Position numbers and translations under genes: made by a program. From contig DGDN01000112.1 in NCBI GenBank assembly GCA_002385465.1, positions 1 through 6,446 of the forward strand: a stretch of 6,446 bases of DNA, in the 5' to 3' direction. The stretch is from Candidatus Fermentithermobacillaceae bacterium UBA3951. Lineage in GTDB: Bacteria > Bacillota > Sulfobacillia > Fermentithermobacillales > Fermentithermobacillaceae. The notes beneath the pieces are model-generated. The model worked only from the letters and a program-made list of their open reading frames with translations, searched no databases and was not told where the DNA came from. Positions 5,614 to 6,446 of this stretch are shown in pieces; positions within the stretch are counted from its first letter, which is position 1, and each line of letters starts with the position of its first letter.

Positions 5614-6282
5614 CTATTTCCCTCCTCGGGCCTGCGACCATGCGTGGGGGTCTTTCAGGAATTCTCGGATTAGGTTCGCGGCTGCCGCGCCGAAAAAGCC
5701 CTTCTTCTCTCCCACTTCGACTATGGCGGGCCAGTCCGTAAGCCACCTGGCTTGGACTCCGATCGCTCCGAGGGTCCTTTCATACTCTTCGGAGAACCCG
5801 TACGAAGCGACGGTGAACACGTGGCCCACCTTGAAACCTGCGTTCCTGAGGCCCTGCACAAAGTTCACTTTGCTGCCGCCGTCAAACATCAGGTCTTCCA
5901 CGAGAACGACACGCTTGCCTTCATCCAAATAGCCCTCCACCTGGGCATTTCGTCCAAATCCCTTGGGCTTTTTGCGCACATACAGCATGGGAAGGCGCAT
6001 CTTAGAGCTCAGGAAAGCCGCGTAGGGGATCCCTGCCGTCTCGCCTCCGGCAACCGCGTCCACCTTTTCTTTCACGGTCTCGGAGACAAGGGCGGCGAGC
6101 ATGTCCAAGGCCTCCTCCCTCTCCTCGACGAAGGAGATAAGCCGCCTTACGTCTATGTAAACGGGGCTCTTGGTCCCTGAGGTCAGGGTAAAAGGCTCTT
6201 CGGGCCTCGCGCCAACTGCGCCAATTTCTATAAGTATTTGGGCCATCCTAATCCTTCGGTCTTCGGCGCTCATGGGAGCCAT
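5614..6282 (-). CDS. pyrE: Orotate phosphoribosyltransferase
   Basis: PyrE joins orotate to PRPP to give orotidine 5'-phosphate in cytoplasmic pyrimidine synthesis. The 222-residue protein shows the substrate segment FTLTSGTKSPVYIDVRRLIS (about 31-50), AGGETAGIPYAAFL, the flexible catalytic loop YVRKKPKGFGRNAQVEG (about 101-117) and the PRPP-binding motif VVLVEDLMFDGGSK (about 125-138). The acidic pair E-D and the G-G-S of the PRPP loop are present, although the usual T-T or S-T before GGS is replaced by F-D. The ATG at 6280-6282 is preferred because AGGAGGA lies 8 bases upstream (6291-6300 region); Met4 (6273) is less well placed. The protein ends DPHAWSQARGGK, recalling alphaproteobacterial PyrE. 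It follows an unrecognised gene after 56 bases and is probably co-transcribed with it. No terminator is obvious after its stop. Confidence 0.92.
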   Translation of the reverse strand: MAPMSAEDRRIRMAQILIEIGAVGARPEEPFTLTSGTKSPVYIDVRRLISFVEEREEALDMLAALVSETVKEKVDAVAGGETAGIPYAAFLSSKMRLPMLYVRKKPKGFGRNAQVEGYLDEGKRVVLVEDLMFDGGSKVNFVQGLRNAGFKVGHVFTVASYGFSEEYERTLGAIGVQARWLTDWPAIVEVGEKKGFFGAAAANLIREFLKDPHAWSQARGGK

Positions 6283-6338
6283 TTCCTAAGTCCTCCTCCT
6301 TCAATAAAGGGCTTTCTCGTAACTTTCTGAATCTCTAG

Positions 6339-6446
6339 CTACAAACTCCTGATGATATACTGAAGCGCCTCGCTCGGCTTGTCCAGACCGCCCTGCCTCA
6401 GGGAGCGTAGTACGCTCCTCAGCTCCTCAAGGGCCTGGGGATGCTT
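6339..6446 (-). CDS. C-terminal end of an unrecognised protein (partial)
   Basis: The only frame open to the window edge on the minus strand encodes 35 residues ending in TAG at 6339-6341. The sequence (HPQALEELRSVLRSLRQ, then a GG turn, then KPSEALQYIIRSL) looks like two amphipathic helices. I do not recognise the family. It does not resemble the known C termini of PyrR, PyrF, PyrD or PyrK that I can recall. The position just upstream of pyrE in the same direction suggests co-transcription, but a pyrimidine role cannot be concluded from so short a piece. Confidence 0.55.
   Translation of the reverse strand, partial: KHPQALEELRSVLRSLRQGGLDKPSEALQYIIRSL

Overview
The window looks like chromosomal DNA from a moderately GC-rich bacterium. 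Strong AGGAGG-type ribosome binding sites, a lipoprotein-type substrate-binding protein (lipobox Cys20) and the gene arrangement suggest an anaerobic, Clostridia-like member of the Bacillota (Firmicutes). This placement is inferred; no rRNA or marker gene confirms it. All intact genes lie on the minus strand, so the window reads functionally from right to left.

Right end (5614-6446): the last 35 codons of an unrecognised protein, a 56-base gap, then pyrE (orotate phosphoribosyltransferase, pyrimidine synthesis). PyrE carries sequence signatures that I associate with the alphaproteobacterial form of the enzyme.

Middle (about 4170-5613): a low-coding stretch of about 1.4 kb. It holds two fragments of different GNAT acetyltransferases that point away from each other, and both lack their N-terminal halves. 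Between them is an array of six imperfect 30-bp tandem repeats, each centred on a CACNNGTG-like dyad. Left of the GNAT remnant lies the upstream region of the transporter operon, with three direct repeats of TTACTCATCC at an exact 17-bp period and two possible promoters.

Left part (1-4168): a peptide/oligopeptide ABC transporter operon in the order oppA (binding lipoprotein), oppB and oppC (permeases), oppD (ATPase, cut by the window edge). The permease and ATPase genes are tightly coupled (1-nt overlap, then a 12-nt gap). A long GC-rich hairpin without a U-tract lies between oppA and oppB and probably sets unequal expression. OppA would bind peptide outside the membrane, OppB and OppC form the channel, and OppD, presumably with an OppF just outside the window, supplies ATP hydrolysis.

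No CRISPR array, transposase, tRNA or rRNA was seen. The most unusual part is the repeat array between the two broken acetyltransferase genes.
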